Assembly: GCA_965230615.1 (NCBI GenBank) | Contig: OZ246012.1 | Coordinates: 372,001-436,000 of the forward strand | Source: G965230615 sp965230615 | GTDB taxonomy: Bacteria; Pseudomonadota; Gammaproteobacteria; HTCC5015 | Reading direction: 5' to 3' | DNA length: 64,000 bases | In this document: one piece after another, positions 27,208 through 36,789 of the stretch | How the letters are laid out: the number at the start of each line of letters is the position of its first letter | How positions within the stretch are numbered: position 1 is the first letter of the stretch | Notes under the pieces: model-generated | What the model saw: only the letters and a program-made list of their open reading frames with translations | What the model was told of the DNA's origin: nothing | The model's database searches: none | Position numbers and translations under genes: made by a program

Positions 27208-28524
27208 ATGCGAATTACCCTAATTCTCAGGTGTAAATATACCTGTCTGTGGCTTGCGTTTTTACTTTGCAGCACGGCGACATCAGCAATAGCTGAAAGC
27301 GTTGAGTCCACACTCACATTAAAAAAAGCGCTTGCATCAACGCTTGCGCGGAACCCGCAGCTGTACCAATACCGTTTTACAATAGAAGCATTGAATGCCC
27401 AAGAGCAAACCAGCGCCTTGCGCCCCGCATTAGCCCTTGAGCTGGAGGTCGAAAACTTTGTTGGTTCAGGTGCTCATAAAGGTTTTGATGCGGCTGAAAC
27501 CACCCTGGCACTGTCTTCTGTGATCGAGCTTGGCGGAAAACGTCAGGCTCGTATGAGCTATTCGAATGCTCGAATCAACCAGGCCGAGTGGGGACAAAAA
27601 GCTGCGACTCTCGATACGCTGGGCAAGCTCACCGAAGTGTTTATCGAAGGATTGGCAACGCAGGCCAACCTTCAGTTGGCAGAAGAATCCTTAGCCTTGT
27701 CACAATCGATTCTTCAAACCGTTAAAACACGATCGGAACGAGGTGCGGCACCGGAAGCAGAGGTAATGAGCGCGCAAGCAGCACTGATTCGTGCGGAAAT
27801 TCGCGTTGCGTCTTTGCAGGCGAAGCTTGAACGGCAAAAAGTACTACTCGCTCGATTTTGGGGTGAAACAACACCGCGCTTTCATTCCTTAACGGGCAGC
27901 CTGTTTGATTTCGGCTCCAGCTCAAGCTTTGATCAACTTTACGCTCGCGCTCTAACTTCACCAGCTCTTCAAGTACTGGCAAGTGAAGCGCGTATTCGGG
28001 ACGCCGAAATTACGATGGCCCGCGCCAGCGGTCGCAGCGATTTAAGCTGGCGGGCAGGCATCAAACGTTTTGAAGAAACAGGCGATTCCGCATTCACTGC
28101 AGGTATTTCAGTCCCGTTATTTTCTGGCAAACGTAATAAAGGAGACGTCAAAGCGGCCTTAGCCAACCGTAACGCCGTGGATTACGCCCAACAGGATTTG
28201 CGCCTCGCATTACACGCGCGACTTTTTGAAGCGTGGTCGCTCAGAAAGCAAAGTATCGCAGCGGCCACCCTTACTCAAAATACCGCAATACCTGCTTTGG
28301 AAAAAGCGCTCAAACTCACTCGTGAAGGCTTTGAGAGTGGGCGTTATCGCTACCTCGATTTGATAGCTGCCCAGGAAGAATTACTCGCGAGCAAACAGGC
28401 GCTCATTGACGCCGCCACAACAGCGTTAATCAGTCAGGCCTTGATTGAAAAACTGACCGCCGAGCCACTGGAATCAAAAAGCGCGCTTTCGATTGATACA
28501 ACACTCGAATCGTCTCAGCGCTAA
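27208..28524 (+). CDS. czcC: TolC-family outer-membrane efflux protein, CzcC-like
   Basis: 438 residues with a signal peptide ending near residue 29. Two repeated outer-membrane efflux domains with long alpha-helical hairpins (LSQSILQTVKTRSERGAAPE; LKLTREGFESGRYRYLDLI). It forms the outer-membrane channel of a tripartite RND pump, taking ions from the CzcAB complex. AGGA precedes the ATG. It sits in the operon between the CzcI-like gene and czcB. Confidence 0.92.
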   Translation: MRITLILRCKYTCLWLAFLLCSTATSAIAESVESTLTLKKALASTLARNPQLYQYRFTIEALNAQEQTSALRPALALELEVENFVGSGAHKGFDAAETTLALSSVIELGGKRQARMSYSNARINQAEWGQKAATLDTLGKLTEVFIEGLATQANLQLAEESLALSQSILQTVKTRSERGAAPEAEVMSAQAALIRAEIRVASLQAKLERQKVLLARFWGETTPRFHSLTGSLFDFGSSSSFDQLYARALTSPALQVLASEARIRDAEITMARASGRSDLSWRAGIKRFEETGDSAFTAGISVPLFSGKRNKGDVKAALANRNAVDYAQQDLRLALHARLFEAWSLRKQSIAAATLTQNTAIPALEKALKLTREGFESGRYRYLDLIAAQEELLASKQALIDAATTALISQALIEKLTAEPLESKSALSIDTTLESSQR

Positions 28525-28545
28525 GCCCAATTCAGGATTATTTCT

Positions 28546-29799
28546 ATGAACAATTTAAAAAATCAATATTTAAAAAAATGGATGCCTATGCTGATGATTT
28601 CCTTAGTGGGGCTTCCGTTAACCAGCTTCAGCGCTGGAGGCCACGACCACCACGATCATGGAGGGCATCAAGAGGCGTCTCACGAAGAAGAGAAAGGCCC
28701 AAATGGTGGGAAACTTCTTCACGATGGCGATATCGAGGTTGAACTCGTTATTTTTGAAAGCGGTATTCCGCCCGAATATCGCGCCTGGATTTCGCAAGAT
28801 GGCCACCCCGCTAAAAACCCAGAACTCACTATAACGCTCACTCGCCTAGGTGGACAAAAGGATACCTTTGCTTTTCGCCAACAGAATAATTACTGGCTCG
28901 GCGACGGCGTCGTCACTGAACCCCACTCATTTGATGTGGCGGTGAATCTGCGCTTGGAAGGGAAAAATTATCAATGGCAATGGGAGTCGCACGAGGGGCG
29001 CGTTGAAATCTCTGATGAGATGGCAACTAACGTTGGCATTACAACCGAAGCTGCCGGTGCCAGACGCATAGAGCGCCATGTACGGGTCTATGGTCGCTTG
29101 GTAACACCGCCAGACCAATCAACACAGCTTAGGGCCCGCTTTCCCGGTCTCGTTACTCGTGTAGACGCTAACGTTGGCGACAAAGTCGCTAAGGGCGATG
29201 TATTGGCCGTCATCGAATCCAATGAAAGTTTGCGCACTTATGAGCTGCGAGCACCGATGGCCGGTGTGGTCCAAGAGCGCTCAGTAAACACCGGAGAAAT
29301 AACAACAAGTGCGCCTTTGTTTACCCTAACCAACGATAAAACTTTGTGGGCAGAGTTTAAAGTTTTCCCCGGGCAACGTACTCAAGTTAAGCCCGGTCAG
29401 AATGTGCATATTGAGCACAACAGCCACATGCATGAAAGTCAGCTCACGCATATCACAACCTCTCCAGGGAGCGTGCCCTTTGTGCTCGCTTGGGCGGCAT
29501 TAAGCAACAAAGAAGGTGGTATGGCACCCGGTGATTTAGTGACTGGCAAGGTTGCCGTGGAAACAGTCGAGGCTCCATTAGTGATCGACAATCGAGCCTT
29601 ACAAGACTTTCGCGACTGGAAGGTAGTATTTATCAAGGTTGGCGACACCTATGAAATTCGCCCTCTGGAACTGGGCCGCAGCGACGGTCGCTATACGGAA
29701 GTTTTGGAAGGGCTGAATATTGGTGATCACTACGTTGTGGAGAACAGCTATTTAATCAAAGCCGATATTGAAAAGTCCGGCGCATCTCACGACCACTAA
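28546..29799 (+). CDS. czcB: RND periplasmic adaptor (membrane-fusion) protein, CzcB-like
   Basis: 417 residues. After a signal peptide comes a His-rich stretch (GGHDHHDHGGHQEASHEEE), as in CzcB, likely for metal capture. A HlyD-type adaptor follows: barrel-sandwich half VDANVGDKVAKGDVLAVIES, its partner half APMAGVVQERSVNTGEITTS, a beta barrel, and a membrane-proximal domain ending GLNIGDHYVVENSYLIKADI. It links the inner-membrane pump to the channel. AGGA precedes the ATG; 21 bp after czcC and 12 bp before czcA. Confidence 0.94.
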   Translation: MNNLKNQYLKKWMPMLMISLVGLPLTSFSAGGHDHHDHGGHQEASHEEEKGPNGGKLLHDGDIEVELVIFESGIPPEYRAWISQDGHPAKNPELTITLTRLGGQKDTFAFRQQNNYWLGDGVVTEPHSFDVAVNLRLEGKNYQWQWESHEGRVEISDEMATNVGITTEAAGARRIERHVRVYGRLVTPPDQSTQLRARFPGLVTRVDANVGDKVAKGDVLAVIESNESLRTYELRAPMAGVVQERSVNTGEITTSAPLFTLTNDKTLWAEFKVFPGQRTQVKPGQNVHIEHNSHMHESQLTHITTSPGSVPFVLAWAALSNKEGGMAPGDLVTGKVAVETVEAPLVIDNRALQDFRDWKVVFIKVGDTYEIRPLELGRSDGRYTEVLEGLNIGDHYVVENSYLIKADIEKSGASHDH

Positions 29800-29811
29800 G
29801 GGGAGAACACC

Positions 29812-32800
29812 ATGATTAACGCAATCGTGCGTCTCTCCATTGAGAAGCGCTACCTCGTAATGAGCCTGATGCTGACCCTGATTGGCGCCGGTATCTGGAG
29901 TTACCAACACTTACCCATCGACGCCGTGCCTGACATCACCAATGTGCAGGTGCAGATCAATACCGAAGCGCCTGGCTATTCGCCCTTGGAGGCAGAGCAA
30001 CGGATCACATTCCCGGTTGAGACTGCGCTCTATGGCTTGCCTTCACTTGACTATACCCGCTCTTTATCGCGCTACGGGCTCTCACAGGTAACCGTGGTGT
30101 TCAAAGAAGGCACCGACATTTACCACGCTCGTAATCTGATTGACGAACGATTGTCCACCATAAAAGGCGCATTGCAACCAGGGCTGGAACCGAAAATGGG
30201 GCCCATCGCCACAGGCTTAGGGGAAATCTTCGTCTATACCGTCGAAGCGGTGCCCGGAGCGACGCAGGAAAATGGGGAACCGCTTGATGCCATGGCACTT
30301 CGGGAAGTTCAAGACTGGATTATTAAACCCCAGTTAGCCCAAGTACCTGGTGTAGTGGAAATCAACACCATCGGCGGATACGACAAGCAGTATCATGTTC
30401 GCCCATATCCTCAGCGCTTGCTGCAAATGGGTGTGACACTGGAAGAAGTGGCCACGGCATTGCGCCAGAATAATAACAATCGCGGTGCGGGGTATATCGA
30501 GCGCAATGGACAACAGCTATTGGTGCGTTCACCCGGCCAATTAGCTTCCATCACGGAAATTGAGAATGTTGTGGTCGGCCTGCTAGGTTCCGCACCTATC
30601 ACGATTAAAGATGTCGCAGACGTCGCCATCGGCAAAGAACTGCGTACTGGCGCGGCCACACGCGATGGACGCGAAACCGTTATGGGTACAGCCATGATGC
30701 TGGTTGGAGAAAACCCACGCATAGTGGCACAGGAGCTTGCGCTAAAACTGGAAGAGATCAAAGCCTCTTTACCCGATGGCATCAAGGTTGAGACTGTCTA
30801 CGACAGAACCACCTTGGTGGATAAGACCATCGCCACCGTGCAAAAAAATCTCGTTGAAGGCGCCTTGCTGGTGATCGTGGTGCTGTTTTTGTTACTCGGT
30901 AATATCCGCGCGGCACTGATTACTGCCGCCGTGATTCCACTGTCTATGTTGGCAACACTAACAGGAATGGTGCGTACCGGTGTCTCGGCTAATTTGATGA
31001 GCTTGGGAGCCCTGGATTTTGGCTTGATTGTTGATGGCGCTGTCATCATTGTCGAAAACTGCATTCGACGTATATCAGAATCCCAACAACAAAACGGCAA
31101 ACCGTTGGCGCTGCGCGAACGGCTTCATTTGGTCTATCAAGCGACAGGTGAAGTCATTCGGCCCAGTTTGTTCGGCGTGGCAATAATCACAGTGGTGTAT
31201 ATCCCTATATTTACGCTGACAGGCGTGGAAGGAAAAATGTTCCATCCCATGGCGGCAACCGTGGTGATGGCCTTGATTTCCGCCATGGTGTTATCGCTAA
31301 CCTTTGTGCCCGCCGCTGTCGCCTTGTTCATGAGCGGCAAAATTAGCGAAAAAGAAAGCCGTGTCATTGTCGCCAGTAAATCCCTTTATCGCCCGGTACT
31401 GGAGGCGGCTTTTCGATTCCGCTTGCTGGTAGTGTCCGGCGCGTCAGCATTGGTTGTTCTATGTATTTGGTTGCTAACAACACTCGGGTCAGAATTTATC
31501 CCACAGCTGGATGAAGGCGATATCGCGCTCCACGCACTTCGTATTCCCGGTACCGGCTTAGAGCAGTCTGTAGAGATGCAGGAGATTCTTGAGCAACGCT
31601 TAAAAGAATTTCCTGAGGTCGACAAAGTGTACGCAAAAATCGGTACGCCTGAAGTAGCAACCGACCCCATGCCACCAAGCGTCGCAGACAATTTTGTTAT
31701 CCTGAAACCCCGTAGTGAATGGCCCGATGCTAATCGCTCAAAAGCCGATTTGGTTGCCTCTATGGAAGCGGCGGTTAGGCAATTACCGGGCAATAACTAC
31801 GAATTTACGCAGCCCATTCAAATGCGCTTCAACGAGTTGATTTCGGGTGTACGCACAGATCTCGGCATCAAGGTCTTTGGCGACGACTTGGATCAACTTG
31901 TCGCCACGGCTAACGAGATACTGGAGGTTGTAGAAGGCATTGAAGGTGCAGCGGATGCCCGTGTTGAACAAGTCACGGGCTTACCCATGCTTTCCATCGT
32001 ACCTAAGCGTATGACTCTGGCCCGTTACGGCTTGAACTTGGATGACCTTCAAAATTTTGTGGCGGCTGGCATTGGTGGTGAAGATGCAGGATTGATTTAT
32101 GAAGGCGACCGGCGCTTTAAGCTCGTTGTGCGGCTTCCCGAGACCTTACGCACCGACATCGACAGCCTGGCATTCCTTCCCATACCACTACCCAGTGGCG
32201 AATTTGTACCCTTGAGTGAGGTTGCAGACATGGAATTGAAACCGGCACCGGCTCAAATCAGTCGCGAAAATGGTAAGCGCCGAGTAGTGGTTACAGCCAA
32301 CGTCCGCGATCGCGACCTTGGAAGTTTTGTTGACGAGGTCAAACAGAAAATGGGCAAACAGATAAATATGCCCAGCGGATACTGGCTAGATTATGGCGGG
32401 ACGTTTGAACAAATGGAATCAGCCAGCGAGCGTTTAGCGATTGTTGTGCCAGTGACGCTTCTAATCATCATTGGATTACTTGTCATGGCCTTTGGCTCAT
32501 TGAAGGATTCGTTGATCATTTTCACTGGTGTACCGCTAGCTTTGACGGGCGGCGTGTTGGCGCTTTGGTTAAGGGACATGCCACTGTCGATTTCGGCTGG
32601 CGTGGGTTTTATCGCCCTGTCGGGTGTGGCAGTTCTTAACGGCTTGGTTATGGTGGCATTTATTAGAGACTTGTGGCACGAAACCGGTGATTTGGCCAAC
32701 TCGGTTATTGATGGAGCGCTCATTAGACTGCGCCCTGTGTTGATGACAGCACTTGTCGCTAGCCTCGGTTTTGTGCCCATGGCGTTGAACACAGGCACCG

Positions 32801-32925
32801 GAGCCGAAGTGCAGCGGCCACTCGCGACAGTTGTTATTGGGGGGGTCATTTCCTCAACAATTTTGACACTGCTAGTGCTACCCGTACTGTATCAATGGGT
32901 ACATAAAAGAAACAAAGAACCTTAA
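29812..32925 (+). CDS. czcA: Heavy-metal RND efflux pump, CzcA-like (HME1)
   Basis: 1037 residues with the RND layout of twelve membrane helices and two large periplasmic loops. In helix 4 the segment LDFGLIVDGAVIIVEN gives Asp402, Asp408 and Glu415, the same positions as the proton-relay residues of Cupriavidus CzcA, which marks the HME1 (Zn/Cd/Co) subgroup. It drives divalent cation export with proton influx in the CzcCBA complex. GGGGAG lies 6 bases before the ATG. Full length with no frameshift. Confidence 0.96.
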   Translation: MINAIVRLSIEKRYLVMSLMLTLIGAGIWSYQHLPIDAVPDITNVQVQINTEAPGYSPLEAEQRITFPVETALYGLPSLDYTRSLSRYGLSQVTVVFKEGTDIYHARNLIDERLSTIKGALQPGLEPKMGPIATGLGEIFVYTVEAVPGATQENGEPLDAMALREVQDWIIKPQLAQVPGVVEINTIGGYDKQYHVRPYPQRLLQMGVTLEEVATALRQNNNNRGAGYIERNGQQLLVRSPGQLASITEIENVVVGLLGSAPITIKDVADVAIGKELRTGAATRDGRETVMGTAMMLVGENPRIVAQELALKLEEIKASLPDGIKVETVYDRTTLVDKTIATVQKNLVEGALLVIVVLFLLLGNIRAALITAAVIPLSMLATLTGMVRTGVSANLMSLGALDFGLIVDGAVIIVENCIRRISESQQQNGKPLALRERLHLVYQATGEVIRPSLFGVAIITVVYIPIFTLTGVEGKMFHPMAATVVMALISAMVLSLTFVPAAVALFMSGKISEKESRVIVASKSLYRPVLEAAFRFRLLVVSGASALVVLCIWLLTTLGSEFIPQLDEGDIALHALRIPGTGLEQSVEMQEILEQRLKEFPEVDKVYAKIGTPEVATDPMPPSVADNFVILKPRSEWPDANRSKADLVASMEAAVRQLPGNNYEFTQPIQMRFNELISGVRTDLGIKVFGDDLDQLVATANEILEVVEGIEGAADARVEQVTGLPMLSIVPKRMTLARYGLNLDDLQNFVAAGIGGEDAGLIYEGDRRFKLVVRLPETLRTDIDSLAFLPIPLPSGEFVPLSEVADMELKPAPAQISRENGKRRVVVTANVRDRDLGSFVDEVKQKMGKQINMPSGYWLDYGGTFEQMESASERLAIVVPVTLLIIIGLLVMAFGSLKDSLIIFTGVPLALTGGVLALWLRDMPLSISAGVGFIALSGVAVLNGLVMVAFIRDLWHETGDLANSVIDGALIRLRPVLMTALVASLGFVPMALNTGTGAEVQRPLATVVIGGVISSTILTLLVLPVLYQWVHKRNKEP

Positions 32926-32932
32926 GGAGAAG

Positions 32933-32953
32933 CCCCTCTTCATTTGGGAGGGG
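32933..32953 (+). promoter_or_regulatory. Hairpin masking the ribosome site of the next gene
   Basis: CCCCTC (32933-32938) pairs with GAGGGG (32948-32953), and the right arm is the ribosome-binding sequence of the ATG at 32962. The hairpin may lower translation of the last gene of the operon relative to the pump, or act as a weak terminator. Confidence 0.5.
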
Positions 32954-32961
32954 TAAAAATT

Positions 32962-33564
32962 ATGAATCAGTTGATTATTTATTTTTTGCTTGTTTATTTT
33001 GTTTTGTTTTTTGGCGTTGCTGTTATCTGGAGGAATTATGCCGTCGCGAAAAGTACCGGGATTAATGCTTTTAAACTGAACAAAAAAACAGGGCCGGAAT
33101 CAATCACGGGGTTGTATTTTAAGTTCCTACCACTGCTCTCGGTTTTAGTCTTTATTATTTATGCTTGGCTACCAAATTCATATGCGTTACTGGGCCCAAT
33201 CAAATTACTCACCAACAACTTCGTTCAATATGCAGGGATGGGGGTAATGACGATTGCACTTGTTTGGGTGGTGGCGGCACAAGCTCAGATGGGGGTATCC
33301 TGGCGAATAGGTATCGACCACGATCAAAAAACGGAGTTTGTTCAAAGAGGGTTGTTTAAATATTCAAGGAATCCGATATTTGTTGGTGTAATTGTAATAT
33401 CCCTCGGTTATTTTTTGCTCCTACCAAATCCGATTACATTTACAATTCTGGCTCTTGATGTCGCCTTGATTCAAATACAGGTGGCGCTGGAGGAAAACTT
33501 TTTAACAGAACAACATGGCAAGCAGTACATCGATTACTGTCAGCAAGTAAGGCGCTGGTTGTAA
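32962..33564 (+). CDS. czcN: Isoprenylcysteine carboxyl methyltransferase-like membrane protein, CzcN-like
   Basis: 200 residues from an ATG preceded by GGGAGGGG. Four or five membrane helices and the ICMT/PEMT-type C-terminal segment FVQRGLFKYSRNPIFVGVIV with a final LTEQHGKQYIDYCQQVRRWL. Members use S-adenosylmethionine to methylate lipids or proteins in the membrane. CzcN of Cupriavidus is a member of this family in the czc cluster, and the position after czcA fits. The substrate in metal resistance is not known. Confidence 0.82.
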   Translation: MNQLIIYFLLVYFVLFFGVAVIWRNYAVAKSTGINAFKLNKKTGPESITGLYFKFLPLLSVLVFIIYAWLPNSYALLGPIKLLTNNFVQYAGMGVMTIALVWVVAAQAQMGVSWRIGIDHDQKTEFVQRGLFKYSRNPIFVGVIVISLGYFLLLPNPITFTILALDVALIQIQVALEENFLTEQHGKQYIDYCQQVRRWL

Positions 33565-33574
33565 TGATGTATTA

Positions 33575-34089
33575 TTAATTCGGAATAGCATTAAACAGAT
33601 TTACCAACTTGAGCTGATCAACCCGGCTCACCGGTGTTTTGCCGATATTAGGATTGCCGACGACTACTGCCAGTGATTGTGCTCTCGATATAGCTACATT
33701 AATGCGGTGCTTATCGAAGAGGAAATCCAGTCCTCGGGGTGATTTACTGGCGTCGCTGGCACACATGCTCAAGAACACAATTGGGGCCTCTTGGCCTTGG
33801 AACTTGTCGACACTGCCCACTTTGGCTTGCTCGCCTAGCGCAGCGCGAAGTTTACTGACTTGATGGTTGTACGGGGCGACAAACAAGATGTCGTTCCAGT
33901 TGATGGGTCTAGTGACGTGTATGGGTGCACTTATGTTGTGAGCGGATGGATCAGAGAGGGTGATGTCCAGAGTTGATTGTCCAGCACGCTCTCTACCTGT
34001 GAAATACGTGCTTCTAATCAGACTAGCTTTTCCCCTGAGCTCATAGGCACCGCACCAATCAAGCCTACAAAAAAGTAGGCACTCGATAG
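33575..34089 (-). pseudogene. C-terminal fragment of a superfamily I (UPF1-like) helicase
   Basis: The frame at 33575-33886 reads FVAPYNHQVSKLRAALGEQA, VGSVDKFQGQEAPIVFLSMC, then INVAISRAQSLAVVVGNP: the last helicase motifs (V and VI) of UPF1/TM0106-type enzymes. The match extends upstream past the first ATG (INWNDIL), and the frame is open to about 34089, but no Walker A or DEAD-like part remains. It is a leftover 3' end, cut where the two metal cassettes meet, and a scar of insertion or deletion. Confidence 0.8.
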
Positions 34090-34090
34090 G

Positions 34091-36352
34091 TTATTCAGGC
34101 TTAAGGAACCGCAGTCGATTAGCATTAGAAACCACCGTCACCGAAGAAAAAGCCATTGCAAGTCCCGCAACAACAGGATTTAAAAGCAACCCAAATATCG
34201 GATAAAATACTCCGGCCGCTACTGGGATACCCAGCGTATTGTAAATAAATGCGCCCAGCATATTTTGCTTTATATTTTTCAAAATAGCCTTGCTAACCGA
34301 AATTGCATCTACTAAGCCATGAAGAGAACCTCGCATCAATGTGATATCTGCACTCTCAATGGCAACATCCGTCCCCGTACCAATTGCAAATCCAACATCA
34401 GCTGAGGCTAACGCTGGCGCATCATTGATTCCGTCGCCCACCATGCCGACAATTTCACCTGATGCTTGCAAGTTTTTAACAGTATTGGCTTTTTCTTCTG
34501 GAAGTACTTCCGCAATAAAATCTTTAATACCCACCTTGCATGCAACCGCTTTGGCGGTCAACTGATTATCTCCCGTTAGCATCACCGGTTTGATACCCAG
34601 TTTTTTAAGCCTCTGTATCGCTGAAATGGAATCTTCTTTAATCGGATCAGATACCGCGATTATTCCTGCAAGCTTGTTGTCTACGGCAAGAAACATTGGC
34701 GTTTTGGCCTCTGAAGCAAGATTAGAGGCAAGCTCATGAAAATCTGGAGCACCTTCAATTTGAAGGGATATATTATTTTCCTTCATGAGTGCTAGGTTTC
34801 CTAGAAATACTTTTTTTCTGTCTACTGTTGCCTCTACGCCTTTACCAGATACAGCGTTAAAGTCATGAGCATCAATCGTTAAAATGCCACGATCTTTAGC
34901 GCATTCAATAATTGCTTGAGCTAGTGGATGCTCGGATCGAAGCTCGATACTCGCCGCAAAAACTAATAGTTCATCCTCCTGAAACTGATTGGAGGTAATA
35001 ATTTCTGTTACTTTAGGTGCACCTACCGTAATAGTCCCGGTTTTGTCGAGCACCATCGTCGTAATTTTTGATGTGGTTTGAAGTGCTTCACCGTTACGGA
35101 TTAGCACGCCATACTCTGCCGCTTTACCGACACCTACCATAATTGACATAGGCGTCGCTAACCCAAGCGCACATGGGCAAGCAATAATGAGTACAGTTGT
35201 TGCTGCCACAAGTGCATAGGCATACGAAGGCGACGGCCCCCAGGTTAGCCAGGCAACTGCGCTCAAAAAAGCAATGACAACGACTGAGGGAACAAAATAA
35301 GCAGATATCGTATCCGCTATTCGCCCAATAGGTGGCTTGGCGTTTTGTGCTTGCTTGACCAAGCTGATAATGTTGGAAAGTGCTGTATGCTCGCCAACGG
35401 CCGTCGCCTTTATAACGATCGACCCCGTTTTATTTATACTACCTGCCGAAACAGAATCACCCAACTTTTTTTCAACAGGGATGGGTTCACCCGTCAACAT
35501 GGACTCATCAATTGAGGTCGAGCCTTCAATTACATCAGCGTCAACGGGAATTTTTTCACCGGGGCGAACACGAATGAAGTGGCCAAGTTCGACTGCAGAA
35601 ATTGCAACATCAACTTCTTCACCTTCTAATATTCGCCTTGCGGTTTTGGGTTGTAGTCCAATGAGTCTTTTAAGTGCTTCACTGGTTCGCCCACGAGCTT
35701 TTACTTCGAGAGCTAGCCCCAAATTGATTAACCCAATAATCATGGAGCTTGCTTCAAAGTATATGTGGCGAGCGAGTTCGGGAATGAGTGAGGGTACAAG
35801 AACAACAACCATTGAATATATCCACGCTGCGCCTGTACCCAGCGCAATAAGCGTGTCCATAGTAGCAGCTTTATTGAGCAAAGAGCGCCAAGCACCAATG
35901 TAAAAACGACCGCCCGCTACGTACATGGTCGCAAAGGTTAACAAGCCGACGATTAACCATGATACTTGCTCTTGTGAGGAGCTGACGGTCATCGAACCGC
36001 CAGCCAAACCATAAAGCATAAGGGGGATTCCTAGCCCTAGGGCTAACCACATATCGCGCATCAACCGCTTATAGTAGGTTTGATCTGACTTTTCCCTGTC
36101 TTGTTGCGCTTGGTCGAGGTTATTCGCTCTGGTCACTTGAGCCGTATAGCCAATCTCTTCGATTGCACGAATGAGTTGCTCTGAAGTAGCACCACCTTCC
36201 ACGGCAACTGTTCGCTCAGCAAAGTTCATTTGCGCTTTAGTAACACCTGAAACACTGCTTAGTGCAGATTCGATTTTACTAATACAACTCGCACAGCCTG
36301 CACCGCCAATCTGCAATTCAGTAGAATGCTTAGAAGACAGATGACTACTCAT
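34091..36352 (-). CDS. copA: Cu(I)-exporting P1B-type ATPase
   Basis: 753 residues. One N-terminal HMA domain with GGAGCASC (Cys20, Cys23), membrane helices, the TGE actuator loop (MLTGEP), CPCALGL with the ion-binding Cys392/Cys394, the phosphorylation site DKTGT (Asp436), the nucleotide-domain SEHPLAQA and the hinge GDGINDAPAL. CPC plus the HMA points to Cu(I)/Ag(I) export from the cytoplasm. It overlaps the upstream CC-repeat gene by 8 bp and is thus in its operon, behind a CueR-type promoter. Confidence 0.96.
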   Translation of the reverse strand: MSSHLSSKHSTELQIGGAGCASCISKIESALSSVSGVTKAQMNFAERTVAVEGGATSEQLIRAIEEIGYTAQVTRANNLDQAQQDREKSDQTYYKRLMRDMWLALGLGIPLMLYGLAGGSMTVSSSQEQVSWLIVGLLTFATMYVAGGRFYIGAWRSLLNKAATMDTLIALGTGAAWIYSMVVVLVPSLIPELARHIYFEASSMIIGLINLGLALEVKARGRTSEALKRLIGLQPKTARRILEGEEVDVAISAVELGHFIRVRPGEKIPVDADVIEGSTSIDESMLTGEPIPVEKKLGDSVSAGSINKTGSIVIKATAVGEHTALSNIISLVKQAQNAKPPIGRIADTISAYFVPSVVVIAFLSAVAWLTWGPSPSYAYALVAATTVLIIACPCALGLATPMSIMVGVGKAAEYGVLIRNGEALQTTSKITTMVLDKTGTITVGAPKVTEIITSNQFQEDELLVFAASIELRSEHPLAQAIIECAKDRGILTIDAHDFNAVSGKGVEATVDRKKVFLGNLALMKENNISLQIEGAPDFHELASNLASEAKTPMFLAVDNKLAGIIAVSDPIKEDSISAIQRLKKLGIKPVMLTGDNQLTAKAVACKVGIKDFIAEVLPEEKANTVKNLQASGEIVGMVGDGINDAPALASADVGFAIGTGTDVAIESADITLMRGSLHGLVDAISVSKAILKNIKQNMLGAFIYNTLGIPVAAGVFYPIFGLLLNPVVAGLAMAFSSVTVVSNANRLRFLKPE

Positions 36353-36692
36353 GAGAAACCCCTTTCAGCTGCCAAGCGAGCATGAAAATTTGATTAATCT
36401 TCGTTAATAAACGTTGGTATATCACCTCTCTATCAGGTGTACAGCAAGTCACATGCATGCTGCCGATAATACCGCCGGAGTTCTCGACAAATTCAATCAG
36501 ACGATCAGCATACGAGTCGTCCTCAGAGGGCTGGCTTACCATTTGGTATGAGCTTAACAAAGCCTGCATGCTCTCGCTTTTGTTTGGCTGACAGCAAGTC
36601 GCACTTAGTCTTCCAATATCGCTCCCTGTTGACTCGAGCAGTAATAGCAACTTGTCCTGTACTGAACCTTCTTTATTAATTTCATGCGACAT
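36345..36692 (-). CDS. Small protein with duplicated TCC motif, coupled to copA
   Basis: 115 residues, no signal peptide, so cytoplasmic. It is an internal duplication with a 50-residue period: LLESTGSDIGRLSATCCQPN (Cys33-Cys34) and FVENSGGIIGSMHVTCCTPD (Cys83-Cys84), each followed by a helix ending in LL. Paired vicinal cysteines in a gene that overlaps copA by 8 bp suggest copper binding or delivery to CopA. I recognise no described family, so function is inferred from context only. Confidence 0.75.
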   Translation of the reverse strand: MSHEINKEGSVQDKLLLLLESTGSDIGRLSATCCQPNKSESMQALLSSYQMVSQPSEDDSYADRLIEFVENSGGIIGSMHVTCCTPDREVIYQRLLTKINQIFMLAWQLKGVSHE

Positions 36693-36725
36693 ACGACCTC
36701 CGAGCCAAGTGAGTAATTAGGCATA

Positions 36726-36756
36726 GTTAAACATTGGAGTTGACTCTAGAGATCAA
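36726..36756 (-). promoter_or_regulatory. CueR-type promoter of the copA operon
   Basis: On the minus strand a -35 TTGATC (36751-36756) and -10 TTTAAC (36726-36731) are 19 bp apart, with an imperfect dyad (CTCTAGAGT and ACTCCAATG) in the spacer. The extended spacing is the mark of MerR-family control and fits the CueR-like gene just upstream. Confidence 0.7.
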
Positions 36757-36789
36757 GATCTTATCGACTTAGTTCTCAGGCCCTAGTTT

